Shown one piece after another: positions 21,172 through 31,801 of a stretch of 64,000 nucleotides of DNA. The translations under genes were made by a program, and so were the position numbers. The stretch is from NCBI GenBank assembly GCA_039602395.1, contig JBCNJP010000027.1, forward strand, positions 36,031,841 through 36,095,840, written 5' to 3'. Each line of letters begins with the position of its first letter. Within the stretch, counting starts at the first letter, position 1. The notes under the pieces are model-generated. The model did no database searches. It was not told the origin of the DNA and saw only the letters and a list, made by a program, of their open reading frames with translations. This DNA comes from Deinandra increscens subsp. villosa (lineage: Eukaryota > Streptophyta > Magnoliopsida > Asterales > Asteraceae).

Positions 21172-22350
21172 CGATTTTGTTTTAACCCAGCGCAGAGAAC
21201 TTATAAACTATCCTGACCCGTCATCACCTTCTTCCCCAAAACTCCGGTGGCCGGAGTTTTATTCCGGTCACCGGAAAATCGCAAAACCAGAAGTAAACTG
21301 AAGGTAAATGTGCGATTAATATATGTAAATGGTTACCTTGAGTCGGGGATGAGTTTATATGCGTTTTTGAGACCGAAACGAAACCGAAAGATCTCGACTC
21401 GAACACTTGACGTTGCTTCGTTCCCAAAATTGTTGCTACCGGACTGATCAGAGGAGAGGGGCACAGTGGTGCGTGAATGGTGGCAAAACAGTGCCTAGGT
21501 GACCGGAATCTTCGAGTTCGCCGGAAAATAAAAAAAAAATGAGAGAGAGGCAGGGGACGGTTGAGAGGGCTGTGTGTGTTTCAATTGAACGGTTCTTGAG
21601 TGATAATGTGACTCTAGTAATCACTAAGGACTTGATTAAGGATTGATGAGTCGAATTGAAACTGCCGGTGACGATGAAGGTGGAACAAAACCGTCTCTCG
21701 ATTGATTGCTCGTAAATGCCATTGAATTGGCTTTCGAGAATTGTCAATATTGGTCCCTCCACAATAAACACAAATGGTTAGAAGGTTTAGATTAATACAC
21801 AACAGCCCCTCCATCTTTAATAAATACAAATCAAGTTTAGAAATTACAAGTTAGGTCCCTCGTAGTTGCAAACCGTTAACAACATCTAACGGGGTTTAAC
21901 GAAGAGTAACTTGGCGATAGGTATGCGAGTGTACGTTATAACATTTTTAACGAACGAAGTTTTATAAAAGTATAATCTATATACATTTCACATAAAATCA
22001 TAGTTATGCCCCATAACTATATGTTTTTAAATTCTAACAAAAGTATATAAACGTTCGTACGATTACTTGGCATGTCGCCACATAAAATCATAAAATATAA
22101 TGTATATATATACCTATATACCACAAAAATCCTAGATATCATTGTCACATAAAATGATAAAACGCTTTCATGAAATCATAAAACATGATTTACATAAAAT
22201 AACAAAATATAATTATTCGGGTAGGTTAACCGACGTCTAGACTCATGTGCAATGTTCGTGTAACTATTCTAGTTAACGGAGGTAACGGACGTTATTAAAA
22301 TATAACACAAGTTATCAACGGGATTAACCTGGAAATTGGCGGTTGTCACA

Positions 22351-22889
22351 CTTGTATTCTTCAGGTGCTTCTCTCCCTTTTGGCCCCACGAGCCTGATTT
22401 TTCTTCGGCCACTTCTTCTCCCTTTTGGCCCTATAAACCCGATTTATCTTCAGCCACTTCTTCACCATTTTCAGTTGATCATAAGCAAGTGCATGTGAGA
22501 AAGCAAAGAGGGACTTGTTCTCTCTTTTCACTTGATCAGAAGCAAGTGCATGTGAGAAGCAAAGAGGGATTTTTCTTCAGCCGCTTCTTCTCCCTTTTAA
22601 GTTAGTAGTTTTTCAGTTGTAATTTTATAGATCAATGTATTAATGGAATCATACCCTTTGGATTATGTATGTAATTGTGTTTGTTAAAGCAACAGTTGAT
22701 TTTGTTTGTTTATTTTTGACTTTTATTGACTCTGGTTTGGTCAAAGAGAGGAGACCTGCAGGCACAATAAAAAAAGGAAACACTTGACACAAAATTAAGA
22801 TCCATAATATTCCAGAATACATAAAGAAAAAAAACCAAATATTGTTGATACTGTAATTTGCTAAGATTCAAAAACATTACAATGATCAA
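22351..22889. other. CACTA internal non-coding sequence
   Basis: A locally repeated block (GATCAKAAGCAAGTGCATGTGAGAAGCAAAGAGGGA, two copies around 22476-22570) and CTTCTTCTCCCTTTT-rich sequence. No supported gene; it lies past the 3' end of the TNP2 gene. Confidence 0.4.
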
Positions 22890-23570
22890 TTAATCGTTTT
22901 TACGTAATATCATTCCAGTACAGTCAGCTCTATGGTAAACATTGTCACATGTATCTACGGGTGGCAATAAATTATCGTTGTGAGGAAAAACTACCGTACT
23001 AAATTCTTCATTGGCATCGTCTTCATAATAATCTCTGTAATTTCTGGGAGGTGTCATAAAGACAATATGCAGTTTTTTATCCGGCTGGTCTTTGACATAA
23101 AACAACTGTCGTGCTTGTGACGCGAAAATGAACGGGTCCTCCTTGTGACTTAGTCTTTTAAGGTTGACCAAAGTGTAACCAAGAATATCTTTTTTGACCC
23201 CCTATGTATTCTCAACCCAGTCGCACATAAATAGAGGGATGCTTTTAATATGGTATTCTAGTAGCCATATCTCTTTTAAAACCCCATAGTAAGGTTTTTG
23301 TCCATAGGTTAATACCTCGTTAGAGATGTGCATGTCATTTACCTCTACACCAACCTCGCTGTTCTGGTAAACCCTACCGTCTCGAGATTTTGTACGAAAT
23401 GAATAGCCATTGATGTCATATACTTCCTATTTCCACACGCTTCTGTGCGGACCATGTGAAATCCACCTAACGGTCTCTGATATAGTTTCTGGGGACTCCG
23501 CCATCTCTTTTTCAACCTGAAATTCATAATGCGTTCATCAGGAGAGTTCATTAGGAATAGGAAGGTGTAA

Positions 23571-24000
23571 ATTTGTTCCGGACAACTCAGGTCAGTTGTT
23601 CCGGAAAGTTACAGTTCATCCGGAATTAAAACTATAAGAAAATAGTTTCGGTTCACCAGGAAGGTTATAGTTCATCCAGATAGAAAATAAAGTTGTTCCG
23701 GACAACTCAGGTCAGTTGTTCCGGAAAGTTACAGTTCATCCAAAATTAATACTATAAGAAAATAGTTTCAGTTCACCAGGAAGGTTATAGTTCATCCGAA
23801 TATAAAATAGAGTTGTTGCGGACAACTCAGGTCAGTTGTTCCGGAAAGTTACAGTTCATCCATAATTAAAACTATAAGAAAATAGTTTCAGTTCACCAGG
23901 AAGGTTGTAGTTCATCCGGATAGAAAATAGAGTTCTTCCGGACAACTCAGGTCAGTTGTTCAGGAAAGTTACAGTTCATCCGGAATTAAAACAATAAGCA
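23571..24000. repeat. 120-bp tandem repeat, about 3.6 copies
   Basis: The landmark GACAACTCAGGTCAGTTGTT starts at 23581, 23701, 23821 and 23941, an exact 120-bp period with few substitutions. Each unit contains GTTCATCC and GTTCACCAGGAAGG motifs and the small palindrome AACTCAGGTCAGTT. It sits between the DUF4218 and DUF4216 coding parts of TNP2, so presumably in an intron. Confidence 0.92.
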
Positions 24001-25724
24001 AATTTAGTTGACCTTATTGCGTAACCATTTACCAAATGTTGTGCTCTGCTTCTTAGTCAGCTCATTTAGTCTACTACCAGGATGTTTCTTTTCCAAAAAT
24101 TTCATGTGTTCTCTGCAATTACATGAATTGAAGTTATCTATAAAAGTTTATAAATAATTAAACAGATAAAAAATGGTTAATAATCTAAATTACTTACTCG
24201 ATATAATGCTCAATTTCAGGCGTATTTAGCAACACATATAAATGCGCTTTCGATAGGAGCTCTGGAGAGACTTCAACTGATCTACCAGCTGACCCAGGAC
24301 TTCCATCAGCACTGCTATGCTTTTTAGTTGGAACACCAATAGTTGTGATGTTTTTTTGGTATTCGCTGAGAAACTCAATCGTTTCTTCTACAATGTTCTC
24401 CTCAGCAATGCACCCTTCTGGATAAGTTTTGTTTCTCACGTGGCCCTTAATTACCTTCATACACCTTTCAAATGGATACATCCATCGAAAGCATATTGGG
24501 CCACATAATTTTACCTCCCTAGTAAGGTGCACCGTCAAATGAAGCATAACATAAAAAAATGATGGCGGGAAATATTTCTCAAGCAGGCATAGTGTGACAC
24601 AAAGATCTGCTTGCAATTTATATAGTTCTTCGACGTTGATCTCTTTGCTGCATATTGATTTGAAAAAAAAACAGAGCCTGATAATAGCATATCTTGTCGG
24701 TTGAGGCATGACTGACCGAATTGCAATTGGCAGAAACTGTTGCATCAGCATATGATAGTCATGTGACTTGAGCCCCACAAGTTTCTTATCCTTTAGACTA
24801 ACCAAACTAGAAAAGTTAGAACAATAGCCTTGTGGAACCTTCAAGTTATACAACGTGTCATAAAACTTTTCCTTTTCATCTTTTTGTAACGTGTAACACG
24901 CTGCAGGAAGTACTATGTTGTTCTTGTTCTGTTTAGGCTGCAACTCTGGTCTTAACCCCAAAAAGTTCAGATCCTTTCTAGCATTGAGTCCATCCTTTGT
25001 CTTTCCTGGAAGGTTGAGCATAGTTCCAACAAGACTCTCAGCCACATTCTTTTCAATATGCATGAAATCAATGCAATGTTGGACACTATTATGCCTCCAA
25101 TATCTAAGTCTTCGAAACCATATATTGAATTTCTTCCAATATGGTGGCTTCCCTTTCCCCATTCGTTATTGATATGTTGAACTTCGTTGTATATATGTTC
25201 CCCGGTCATAGGAACTGTAGCATGTTTCAACTCTTGTTTACCATCGAAGGCCTCTGTTTGCTTTCGGAAGGCATGCGTATATGGTAGATATCTTATGTGA
25301 CCAGCATAACATTGCTTGGCTGAGAAAGGAAACCTAATACATTTAGTTTCTTCCCGACATACCACCCAACCTTGGAATCCACTGTACGGGCAACCACAAA
25401 GTGTACCAAGTGCAGGGTAATCATTAATCGTCCATAAAACAACTGCACGCATAGTAAACTGTTATTCCGCATACGCATCATATGTTTCCACACCTGCCTC
25501 AAATAACAGCTCTAAGTCATCAATTAATGGTTCCAAAAACACATCAATATCGTTTCCAAGCGCTCCCGATATTAATAACGAAAGCATGATGAACTTTCTT
25601 TTCATACACAACCATGGTGGAAGGTTGTAAATGACAGATAGAACCGGCCACACACTGTGATTTCTGTTGCCTCTATTCACGTCGACCCCATCAGTTGAAA
25701 TGCCAAGAAGAAGACTTATGGGAT

Positions 25725-26146
25725 TGTAGGTCCGAAAATCTCCCAAACACACGATATCTTAATCAAACACGAGTGCGGAATCCTCGTGAGAGATAGATTC
25801 AAGAAAGAAAGATGAAGAGAACACGAGAAAACGATGAATAATCGATAAAAGCTTGATCTTGCACACAAGTAAACTTGTCGGGTACAAAACACAAATCGTA
25901 AACTCCTTGGCTCTTCCCTTAGAATCGTAAACACAAGCCTCCCAAATAAGGAGGACAAGTGGTCTATATATAGACCACCATTGGGTTTACTATTGGGCCC
26001 CTTTTGATCATAAACCCAATAGTAAACCCAAGCCCAATCATAAACTAGCCTAACTACAATAGCAAACTAGCCTATCATTCTAATGAAACCCTCTAAGCCC
26101 AGCCCAACTTATTTAATATTACAAGCCTCATAATATAGCCTCTACA
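25725..26146 (-). repeat. 3' LTR of element B
   Basis: Plus-strand TGTAGGTCC...CTCTACA. It contains a perfect 20-bp palindrome around the TATA box (25959-25978, GTGGTCTATATATAGACCAC) and a 17-bp inverted repeat (25981-25997 with 26015-26031) directly beside it on the U3 side. Confidence 0.95.
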
Positions 26147-26158
26147 ATCTTCCCCTAG
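26147..26158 (-). promoter_or_regulatory. Polypurine tract of element B
   Basis: Minus strand CCTAGGGGAAGAT immediately before the 3' LTR start TGTAGAGG. AGGGGAAG copies recur about ten more times between 26523 and 28105. Confidence 0.8.
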
Positions 26159-28638
26159 GCTTGTGATATTAAAAGTTTTCGATCTTTGAACTTCTTCTTC
26201 TTGAGTGGCTTGCATAGATGTTGATGAAGATTCTTTCCGCAGAAATCTTCATTGGGTTTCGTGACGGGCACTTGGGACTTTCTCTTGATCAGCATCAGCT
26301 CGAACTTCTTGAAATGAACAAGCAATGAAATGGAGGACTCTCATTGACTTGCTTCTTTTGAAAGAACTGGTTCTTGCTGAATCTTCGGTAACTGTCTTGA
26401 ATCTCCAAAAATTAGAGGGTAAATTTTGAAAAACCTCCTAACTTTGGAGAACTTGATTGTTGATCTTCAAACTTTATGATCACTGACTGCTCTCATTTTC
26501 TGTTTCAAAGATTTGACTTGAAATCTTCAGCTTCCCCTAAACTTGTGAGCATTTTCTTTGAAAAACTTTCGAAGCTTTTGAAGACTTGTAAAGACACCAA
26601 CAACTTCCCCTGAACAGTTGCTTATTCAGATGGAAGTCTTGTCCGGCTGGTTCTTTAACTTGAGCAGTAACAACATCTTTCTATCATCAACTTGTCTGAC
26701 ACACATTTGAAAAAATATACTCCACCAGACATTTGATGATCGGTCTTTGGGTTAGGAGATAATTATCATCTGTTCAGTTGATTCAAATTAACATAATTTT
26801 AACCAAAAACCCTAATATAGATTACGGGTTTTCTATAAAACTTCCCCTGAACCCAAGACCTCTAAAGACTTCCCCTTAGCTGATTACTTCCCCTCAGCTA
26901 AGGACTTCCCCTGAGATAATACATATTATCTTCGAGTTCCCTTCAGATACTATGTATTATGGAAGTCTTTTCATTAGATAATAAGTATCATCCTCGAGTT
27001 CCCTTCGGATAGTACTTATTATCCTCCCTCCTTCCCCTAAAAATTTGTCAAGATCTGACGGAGGAAGTCTTTTCCATTAGATAATAAGTATCATCCTCGA
27101 GTTCCCTTCGGATAATACTTATTATCCCATACTCCTTCCCCTAAAAATTTGTCAAGATCTGTCGGGGGCATATTGTCATGCATTAAAACCCATGAAAACC
27201 ACATTTTGACTTCTCAAATCAACCTGGCCAAGACGAAAACACACTAAAAAGAACTTAACGACTCACACACGAAAGATAAAAACTAAACAAATACATACCA
27301 AACCAAACATGAGAAAGTTTACAAGGGATCAAACCGTATGAATCTGACTGAGGAACCCTTTTCAGCTTCAGTTACTTAACTAGTCTAGGTGATTGCCGGT
27401 ATTTTTGTCCGCTTTAAACTCAAACCCGTTTAATCCCAACCGAATGCGTCATGCTTAATATAGTACATTATTACCGTCATGTTTAATTGTCCCCACACCC
27501 AAGCGTACACAGCAAAACCTACCCAACCTCAGAGTTTATTGAGGATTCACAAACCCCCAACTTGAGGAACCATGCAACACCGCTATGACTACCACTTATT
27601 TTCATTAACCATCAGTTGGTGATCAGGTCGGCCGCTAAGCACACAAAGAAGACCAACTGAGTGATTATTTTTCATTTTCTTTTCTTTTTCATTAATTTTT
27701 TTTATTTCTTTTTCTTTTCTTTTTCTTTTCTTTTTATTATGTGGTGTAGTCATGACAGCAGAGACATGGCGTGTGAGAGAGTGAATACTAGGTAATTACC
27801 ACTCTCAACCCATTTTTGTCGGGACTCAGTCTTTTTAAACCATGCAAACTGAGATGGGAAACTAAACATATATATCTTTTAAGTTCATTGCACTTACATT
27901 GGAGGTCATAAGTTTAGGTCGAGCCTACCGAGCATATCACCGTGGAGCTTGCCTTTCACTTCCGCCTTACGCGTGTCAGCCATCTCCAACCCAGACATTC
28001 ATTTTACTTCCCCTAAACTTCTCAAAAACAAGACACAAACAATTAAAAATTGAAAAGCACACTATTTTTGAGGGGTCAACATTTTCATCTTTTCCATTTC
28101 TTCCCCTTGCTTTTTGATTTTTAATGTCACAATTTTGTGAACATAATTTTTATTTATTTTTTTTTAAAATTTTTTTTTAATTTTTAATTTTTTTTTAAAC
28201 AATAAAGATAAAACACACAAACACACTTAAAAGAACAAAACACAAAATTTTGAAGACATCTGGCCAAGCTAACTTTCAAAGTATTGGTTTTGAAAATTTT
28301 AGAAAATTGGGTTTCATGACATGCACACTTCATTGCATTTGAAGTCAAACACTTCAACAAATAATCACCAAGTGAAAATTTTTAGAAAAAATTGGTTTGG
28401 CTCAAAACACCCTTTGTTGCCTCATCATTCAAACAACCAAGTTAAGAACAGTACCTTTCATGCTGATTTTGATATTTTACCTCTCAAAGAGACATATCCT
28501 CCAATGTTTAGATAACTTGACATGACATGAAGATACGTCTCCTAAAATGTGCCTGGAACAATCACTTATCAACAAACAGATTAATAATAAAAATGTTAGT
28601 GATAATCCTCCTTGACTGTTCCTGCACATAGTGAGAGA
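26159..28638 (-). other. 3' non-coding internal region of element B
   Basis: No convincing gene. It contains repeated AGGGGAAG tracts, the hairpin array at 26874-27126, a long polypyrimidine run (27660-27740, TTTTC/TTTTCTTT repeats) and A/T-rich low-complexity sequence near 28140-28200. Pol genes expected here in an autonomous element are absent. Confidence 0.7.
26874..27126 (-). repeat. Tandem hairpin array of element B
   Basis: Four consecutive stems. A: 26874-26883 with 26894-26903 (CCTTAGCTGA/TCAGCTAAGG). B: 26916-26925 with 26951-26960 (ATAATACATA/TATGTATTAT). C: 26977-26987 with 27013-27023 (GATAATAAGTA/TACTTATTATC). D: 27080-27091 with 27115-27126 (GATAATAAGTAT/ATACTTATTATC). B, C and D share the apical loop TCGAGTTCCCTTC closed by a short TATC/GATA or ATCC/GGAT stem. 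Between B and C, stem positions change on both sides together (ACATA/TATGT versus AAGTA/TACTT). C and D lie 103 bp apart within a longer direct repeat. Confidence 0.85.
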
Positions 28639-30564
28639 TTAGTTAGCCATTGGTACCCAGGCCATTGTTTTTCTGGGTACACCTGAGGAATCAATAAAGG
28701 ATACTTCTTGTAAGAACATCCCCTTTGAGAAATCAGGAAGTTGGGATGGAGCTGCCTTGATTTTAGGTTTCCAAGTTCCAGGTGATTTAACATTTGTTTT
28801 AGTCACTTTTGGTGCTGTGACTTTAGGTATTTCAACCTTCTTCATTTTAGTTTCATTTTTCAAAACAGTTTTTGTTTTAGTCACCTTTGGAGCTGTGACT
28901 TTAGGTATTTCAACCTTCTTCGTTTTAGATTCATTTTTTAAAACAGTTTTAGTTACCTTGGGAGGGGTAACTTTGGGTTTTTCAGACTTTGGTTGTTTTG
29001 AAAATGGTTTCATCACCTTTTTCTGAAAGTTTTGGTAACCTGGAAAGCTGTTGTTTTGATTTGAAGATTTTCTTTCAGCTTTGGCAGCACCCCAATGTTG
29101 ATCAGAGGGTTTAACCTTAGGAGTAATAGTCTTCATTGCCTTAGGTTTCTGCACCATCATCGGCTTAGACTCAACTGACTCCTGAGATGAAACCCTTTGA
29201 CTTTGCGGATAGTAGGGTTCATAGTGGCGATAAAGACAGTTTCTAGCAATATGACCAGCAATGCCACAATTAAAGCAAGTCTGCTTCTTTAGATAAAAGT
29301 CAGACGTGTACCCATTTGTCTTTGGTGACATATATGGAGCTGGTTTGCCTTGTGCCTGCTTCTTTGCTTTGTCTGCAACTCCAGATTTGACTTTCTGCTG
29401 GTTTGTCGAAGCCTGTGTTGAACCTGTCCTCATCGTCTTTGTGCTCTCTGGATTCTTTGACGTTGAAGCACCATTCTTGCAATTACAACGGCAACTGCAT
29501 GATCCTACTGAAGACATGGGAGACACAGCTACTCCCTTGAGTTTTTCATTCTTTACTCCAGCTGTTGACTTCATACTCGGATGCTTAATGGTGATCTTTG
29601 GCTTCTCAACTTTAGCTTCACTGATCACTCCATCAGTTAGTCCCTTGAACTTGGAGGAGAAGGATGGTAAGTCATACCCAACATCTGGTTCTTGGTCAAA
29701 CATAGATCCAGATGTCATACAGATCTTCCCCTCAGGCCGTGTCGTCAAGATCACCTTTTCCCTTTTGACTTCGTCAATTACTTCCAAGCATGGGGTTTCA
29801 ATTTTAGGGTATGGTTTTAACTCTACCCCAACATCATCAGACTTGGAATTATGACATCTGTTATACTCCTGGCACTCAGCATCAGCTCTTGATACGTCCT
29901 CTATTCTCCCTTCACCATATGTCATGTTTGCCTCGTTGTCTATTTCCTCTTGAGTCAATGGTGTAGTTCCAACCAAGACACTATCAATAGGAGGAGCAGC
30001 TTCTTTATAATCTGACTTGGTTCGTTCAACTTGATCCTCACTAAGAAGTATTCCTATAATGTCTCTGGGAACTGGTGGAGGAATAATGTTGTTTGCAGCC
30101 AAGGCCTTATCAGTCTTTTCTGATCCAAATCCAGGTGTGTGTTTCCCAACTTGACCAGTCACAACAGCATGTGACAATTCTTTTCCAGCATCGAGCATTC
30201 GCTGATTTCTTTCCTGATTGCAATCAAACTTCACTTGCAGCTCATCAAATTTTTGTTGCAGTTCATTTAGTTTCTGTGTAAGCTCAGATATCTCAATCCT
30301 AGCCCGATCATGTAAGATAGTCTTCTCCGTTGCTAGTTTCCGATATTTCTCAATGTCTAGTTTCTGAGCTTTTACCTTCTCCTCATTCTTTTCCCATCTA
30401 CCCTTAAAAGAACTCCTCTCGCATTTTATCTCAAATAATTCTAATTGATAATTCTTACAAATTTGCCTAAGTCCAGGAATTATACGAGCACAAGTAGGAT
30501 TAGGGCATATCTCAGTATTGTCAATTTCAGCTTCAAAATCATCCTTGTTCTCAACCGAACTCAT
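28639..30564 (-). CDS. gag: Gag-like zinc-knuckle protein of element B
   Basis: Intact 641-aa ORF starting MSSVENKDDFEAE. Residues about 60-120 form a coiled coil (EISELTQKLNELQQKFDELQ). A single CCHC knuckle lies near 429-442 (CFNCGIAGHIARNC). The C-terminal third is basic and has a duplicated unit of about 25 residues built on PKVTAPKVTKT and KNE(S/T)K. The end (GVPRKTMAWVPMAN) resembles the start of the gag-protease linker of Copia polyproteins, but the ORF stops there. No UBN2 capsid domain is recognisable, unlike element A, so it may bind RNA without forming a capsid itself. It is the only gene in the element. Confidence 0.8.
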   Translation of the reverse strand: MSSVENKDDFEAEIDNTEICPNPTCARIIPGLRQICKNYQLELFEIKCERSSFKGRWEKNEEKVKAQKLDIEKYRKLATEKTILHDRARIEISELTQKLNELQQKFDELQVKFDCNQERNQRMLDAGKELSHAVVTGQVGKHTPGFGSEKTDKALAANNIIPPPVPRDIIGILLSEDQVERTKSDYKEAAPPIDSVLVGTTPLTQEEIDNEANMTYGEGRIEDVSRADAECQEYNRCHNSKSDDVGVELKPYPKIETPCLEVIDEVKREKVILTTRPEGKICMTSGSMFDQEPDVGYDLPSFSSKFKGLTDGVISEAKVEKPKITIKHPSMKSTAGVKNEKLKGVAVSPMSSVGSCSCRCNCKNGASTSKNPESTKTMRTGSTQASTNQQKVKSGVADKAKKQAQGKPAPYMSPKTNGYTSDFYLKKQTCFNCGIAGHIARNCLYRHYEPYYPQSQRVSSQESVESKPMMVQKPKAMKTITPKVKPSDQHWGAAKAERKSSNQNNSFPGYQNFQKKVMKPFSKQPKSEKPKVTPPKVTKTVLKNESKTKKVEIPKVTAPKVTKTKTVLKNETKMKKVEIPKVTAPKVTKTNVKSPGTWKPKIKAAPSQLPDFSKGMFLQEVSFIDSSGVPRKTMAWVPMAN

Positions 30565-30859
30565 TTTCTTTCTTTAGATATGCAGCTTCTGAAAATCTTG
30601 AACAATCTGCAAAAACGGCAAAAGCGGCAAAAACACTATTCAAAAAATAGTATCAAAAACTTAAAACTGAAAAACGGAGGCCTTCGGAGTGGAATTTGGG
30701 GGTACAAACGAGCTCCCCTGGACGTTAGTCTGGGGTAATTCTGGGGCTCAGTGTCACGAACGTCGTGTTCAAATTTGAGCTTCTAACTCCAAACGAGTCA
30801 AAAGTTACGCCCGTTTCCGTGAAAGTGAGAAAAATTGACTTTTTGCCGCAAAAAGAGTT

Positions 30860-31270
30860 TCCGATCGTAAACCCTTGATTATGATTGAACACCTGTTTCC
30901 GATCGAAACACACGATTACGATCGTAAACACTGTTTCCGATCCAATCCCAAATCGTAAACACCTTAACCGCCTCAAGAAGTCGTAATCGTGATTACGATA
31001 GCCTGTTTACGATCCCGGAGTCGTAAACACCTGTTCCCGATCAGAAATAGTCGTAAACACAGTTTCCGATCTTGCAAAATCGTAAACGCCGTGTACGATG
31101 AAAGTACAATCGTAAACTCGTTTTTCCAGGTCGTAAACACCTTAAAAATCGGATCTTGATCTCGTAAACTCAAAAACAACGAAGGTCTTCAACAGAATCA
31201 GTCGTAAACACCCTGAAACCCAGAAAATCTGATCGTAAACCTCAAGAACAGCAGCAGCCCCGATCGTAAA
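30860..31270 (-). repeat. Leader motif array TCGTAAAC (GTTTACGA in the RNA)
   Basis: About 12 exact TCGTAAAC octamers lie in about 410 bp of the leader, with several GTTTCCGATC and one inverted GTTTACGAT. Two more lie in each LTR. One chance match per 65 kb of random sequence would be expected for an octamer, so this density is not accidental. The position matches the CCGAAC array of element A. Confidence 0.85.
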
Positions 31271-31365
31271 CTCCCTGAAACCTTCGAATCTTCAACAAAA
31301 CTCGAACAAAAACTCAGCAAAACACTTGAATCTATATCGTGAGAGCCTCGAATCTAAGATTCTTG

Positions 31366-31377
31366 GCTCTGATACCA
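31366..31377 (-). promoter_or_regulatory. Primer binding site of element B (initiator Met-tRNA)
   Basis: Minus-strand TGGTATCAGAGC, two bases inside the 5' LTR (31380-31801); the same primer as element A. Confidence 0.95.
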
Positions 31378-31379
31378 AT

Positions 31380-31801
31380 TGTAGGTCCGAAAATCTCCCA
31401 AACACACGATATCTTAATCAAACACGAGTGCGGAATCCTCGTGAGAGATCGATTCAAGAAAGAAAGATGAAGAGAACACGAGAAAACGATGAATAATCGA
31501 TAAAAGCTTGATCTTGCACACAAGTAAACTTGTCGGGTACAAAACACAAATCGTAAACTCCTTGGCTCTTCCCTTAGAATCGTAAACACAAGCCTCCCAA
31601 ATAAGGAGGACAAGTGGTCTATATATAGACCACCATTGGGTTTACTATTGGGCCCCTTTTGATCATAAACCCAATAGTAAACCCAAGCCCAATCATAAAC
31701 TAGCCTAACTACAATAGCAAACTAGCCTATCATTCTAATGAAACCCTCTAAGCCCAGCCCAACTTATTTAATATTACAAGCCTCATAATATAGCCTCTAC
31801 A
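31380..31801 (-). repeat. 5' LTR of element B
   Basis: 422 bp with one visible difference from the 3' LTR. The palindromic TATA region is at about 31614-31633. Confidence 0.95.

Larger units (their letters stand above)
19341..22350 (-). mobile_element. Solo LTR, 3.0 kb, TGTCACACCCCCAA family
   Basis: Boundaries TGTCACACCC and GGTTGTCACA, with the 5-bp duplication CTTGT at 19336-19340 and 22351-22355. The same family occurs at 59614-62266, where a primer site shows minus orientation, so I assign minus here. It contains a TA run (20497-20528), two tRNA-like segments and short ORFs without known domains. No internal domain or second LTR is present. A Gypsy-type origin is likely from length only. 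Confidence 0.85.
25725..31801 (-). mobile_element. Young gag-only LTR retroelement (element B, 6077 bp)
   Basis: Complete minus-strand element. LTRs of 422 bp at 25725-26146 and 31380-31801 differ at about one site (ATAGATT versus ATCGATT near 25793/31448). The target duplication GGGAT is intact at 25720-25724 and 31802-31806. In transcription order it has the 5' LTR, a TGGTATCAGAGC primer site, a leader with repeated GTTTACGA, a gag-like ORF (28639-30564), 2.5 kb non-coding with tandem hairpins, PPT AGGGGAAGAT and the 3' LTR. I see no protease, integrase, RT or RNase H. It shares its plan, but not its sequence, with element A. Confidence 0.9.

Noticed and set aside
23571..24000. Possible CRISPR-like regular array
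   Set aside because: The 120-bp units are nearly identical along their whole length with no variable spacers, and the context is a plant transposon.
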